A model generated the notes under the pieces. It saw only the letters and a program-made list of their open reading frames with translations, had not been told where the DNA came from and did no database searches. The position numbers were made by a program, and so were the translations under genes. Positions 5,715 through 6,873 of a stretch of DNA of 6,873 nt are shown here, one piece after another; the stretch's first letter is position 1, and each line of letters starts with the position of its first letter. This DNA comes from Thermoplasmata archaeon (GTDB lineage Archaea; Thermoplasmatota; Thermoplasmata; Thermoplasmatales; Thermoplasmataceae): the NCBI GenBank assembly GCA_021811505.1, contig JAJZOM010000089.1, positions 1 to 6,873 on the forward strand. The letters run 5' to 3'.

Positions 5715-6512
5715 ATGACTTTAGAAATAATTGTTATGGTGAAGCAGGTCCCCGACAAACAAGAGGTTGTCATTGACCCGGTCACAATGAATCTGAATAG
5801 AAGCCTTACAAGAAACGTTACCAACAGTGCAGACGAAAACGCTCTTGAAGCCGCCTTAAGAATAAAGGACAAGACCGGCGCAAACGTTACTGTAGTTTCA
5901 ATGGGTCCCCCGCAGGCTGAAACCACGATGATTGAATGCCTTGCAAGAGGTGCGGACAGGGCAATACTTGCGTCGGACAGGTTTTTTGGCGGAGCAGATA
6001 CCTATCCAACCGGATTAACTATTGCCGCCACCATTTCAAAGATAGGCAAGTTTGACATAATATTCGCCGGAGAGGAGTCCTCAGATTCAAGTACCGGACA
6101 TGTTGGTCCAGGTGTTGCTGAGTTTCTGGACATAGACCAGATAACATATGCAAGCAATGTGGAATATGAAGATGGACATGTTATCGCTGATAGAGAACTG
6201 GAAGGCGGGACAGAGATTGTCAAAGTCCCCCTGCCCGTACTGGTAACAGTTTTACTGAATTCCAACACTCCAAGGATGCAGACGCTTAGAAGGAAGATAG
6301 ATGCCACCAGAAAAGGGATCGAGATGTGGGACCATGACAAGATAGGGCTCCAGCCTGAATGGGTTGGCGTCAGGGGATCTCCAACAATAGTCAGGAAAAT
6401 GAATCCAATCAGGGAAAAGGAACGGGCTGCAAAGAAAATAGAAGTGAGAAATATTAAAGAACTGGTGGATGAGCTTTATGAGAAGAATATACTCAAACTG
6501 GAGGAGGAGTGA
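5715..6512 (+). CDS. fixA: FixA: electron transfer flavoprotein beta subunit
   Basis: FixA (EtfB) pairs with FixB to form the soluble electron transfer flavoprotein that feeds FixC. The 265-residue protein starts with MVKQVPDKQEV and has the family segment DENALEAALRIKD (40-52), then VVSMGPPQAE, GADRAILASDRFFGGADTY, a nucleotide-binding ES-D-TG stretch (GEESSDSSTGHVGPGVAEFL), and PVLVTVLLNSNTPR near residue 180. The length is standard. In typical EtfB the turn before DENALEA reads NP-x-D; here it reads NSAD (37-40). Whether the nucleotide bound is AMP (simple ETF) or a second FAD (bifurcating ETF) cannot be read with certainty, but the fixC/fixX context favours the FixABCX type. It is the third gene of the operon, 6 nt after fixX. 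Confidence 0.95.
   Translation: MTLEIIVMVKQVPDKQEVVIDPVTMNLNRSLTRNVTNSADENALEAALRIKDKTGANVTVVSMGPPQAETTMIECLARGADRAILASDRFFGGADTYPTGLTIAATISKIGKFDIIFAGEESSDSSTGHVGPGVAEFLDIDQITYASNVEYEDGHVIADRELEGGTEIVKVPLPVLVTVLLNSNTPRMQTLRRKIDATRKGIEMWDHDKIGLQPEWVGVRGSPTIVRKMNPIREKERAAKKIEVRNIKELVDELYEKNILKLEEE
6501..6507 (+). promoter_or_regulatory. Shine-Dalgarno sequence of fixB within the end of fixA
   Basis: GAGGAGG in the last codons of fixA, 7 nt before the ATG at 6515. It supports that start and coupled translation. Confidence 0.7.
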
Positions 6513-6514
6513 AG

Positions 6515-6873
6515 ATGGCCGGCATTAAATTTGCAACTCCAGCAGCTAAGCCAGACGAGTACAGGAATGTATTCGTATTCCTCGAGACAAGGGAGGATAA
6601 GCTTATCAAGCCGGCGCTGGAAATGATAGGGGTTGGAAAGAAGATCGCAGATAAGGTTGGAGAAAAACTCTATTGTGTATTACTTGGCAAAGATATAAAG
6701 AAGGAAGCCGATGAGGCAGCCTCTTATGGCTGTGACGTTATCCTTGGAGCGGAGTCACCTGACCTGGGCACTTACAGGACACTGCCATACTCGCGAATAA
6801 TATCTGATTTTGTGAAAGAAGAGAAGCCCAACATATTCCTAATACCGGCTACAAGAAATGGACGCGATCTGGC
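6515..6873 (+). CDS. fixB: FixB: electron transfer flavoprotein alpha subunit (3' end missing)
   Basis: FixB (EtfA) is the larger ETF subunit and carries the FAD that hands electrons to FixC. Only the first 119 codons are present and the frame runs open off the window end. The visible part is the N-terminal alpha/beta domain shared with EtfB: NVFVFLETREDKLIKPALEM near residues 18-37, then an ADKVGEKLYCVLLG strand-helix, a YGCDVILGAESPDLG segment, and FLIPATRNGRDL at the end, matching the conserved G/A-T-x-x-GRDLA motif of EtfA. The C-terminal FAD domain, which would confirm cofactor binding, lies outside. The gene begins 2 nt after the fixA stop with GAGGAGG upstream. The first ~17 residues are a slightly extended leader with no signal-peptide character. 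Confidence 0.93.
   Translation, partial: MAGIKFATPAAKPDEYRNVFVFLETREDKLIKPALEMIGVGKKIADKVGEKLYCVLLGKDIKKEADEAASYGCDVILGAESPDLGTYRTLPYSRIISDFVKEEKPNIFLIPATRNGRDL

Noticed and set aside
1..6873. Mobile element, CRISPR array, toxin-antitoxin or defence system
   Set aside because: Genes are conserved housekeeping and energy genes with tight spacing; no long repeats, integrase, transposase or spacer pattern was seen.

Overview
The window reads as a dense, ordinary chromosomal segment of an archaeon, most probably of the Thermoplasmatales (Thermoplasma-like). The evidence is archaeal information-processing genes (Kae1-Bud32, ribosomal protein S6e, aIF2 gamma), a Kae1-Bud32 fusion of the type known from Thermoplasma, AT-rich TATA boxes placed 25-30 nt before start codons (leaderless mRNAs), heavy use of AGA/AGG and ATA codons, and moderate GC. 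Genus and species are not determinable by eye.

Layout. Positions 1-1468 (minus strand) hold the first ~489 codons of a Kae1-Bud32 fusion; its 3' end lies outside the window. A 236-bp divergent intergenic region (1469-1704) carries both promoters and several short symmetric repeats. The plus-strand pair rps6e (1705-2097) and aIF2 gamma (2099-3328) follows, separated by 1 nt. A HhH-GPD DNA glycosylase of the endonuclease III-related/MagIII type lies on the minus strand (3332 to about 3988), tail to tail with aIF2 gamma with only 3 nt between them. It diverges from a four-gene plus-strand operon, fixC (4142-5434), fixX (5436-5708), fixA/etfB (5715-6512) and fixB/etfA (6515 to the window end, partial), with gaps of 1, 6 and 2 nt.

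How the genes work together. The first half is translation-related: t6A modification of tRNA by KEOPS, a small-subunit protein, and the GTPase that brings initiator tRNA to the ribosome. The second half is an electron-transfer complex. FixA and FixB form an electron transfer flavoprotein, FixC is the ETF:quinone oxidoreductase-like flavoprotein, and FixX is its ferredoxin. Such complexes pass electrons from acyl-CoA or NADH oxidation to quinone and, in characterised FixABCX systems, bifurcate electrons to ferredoxin or flavodoxin.

No mobile element, CRISPR array, tRNA or rRNA gene, or defence system was seen. I found no evidence of an undescribed multi-gene system. The points worth a second look are sequence-level: an altered Bud32 DFG motif, a depleted aIF2 gamma zinc knuckle, a glycosylase lacking the catalytic lysine, probable TTG leaderless starts, and small repeats in the kae1/rps6e intergenic region.
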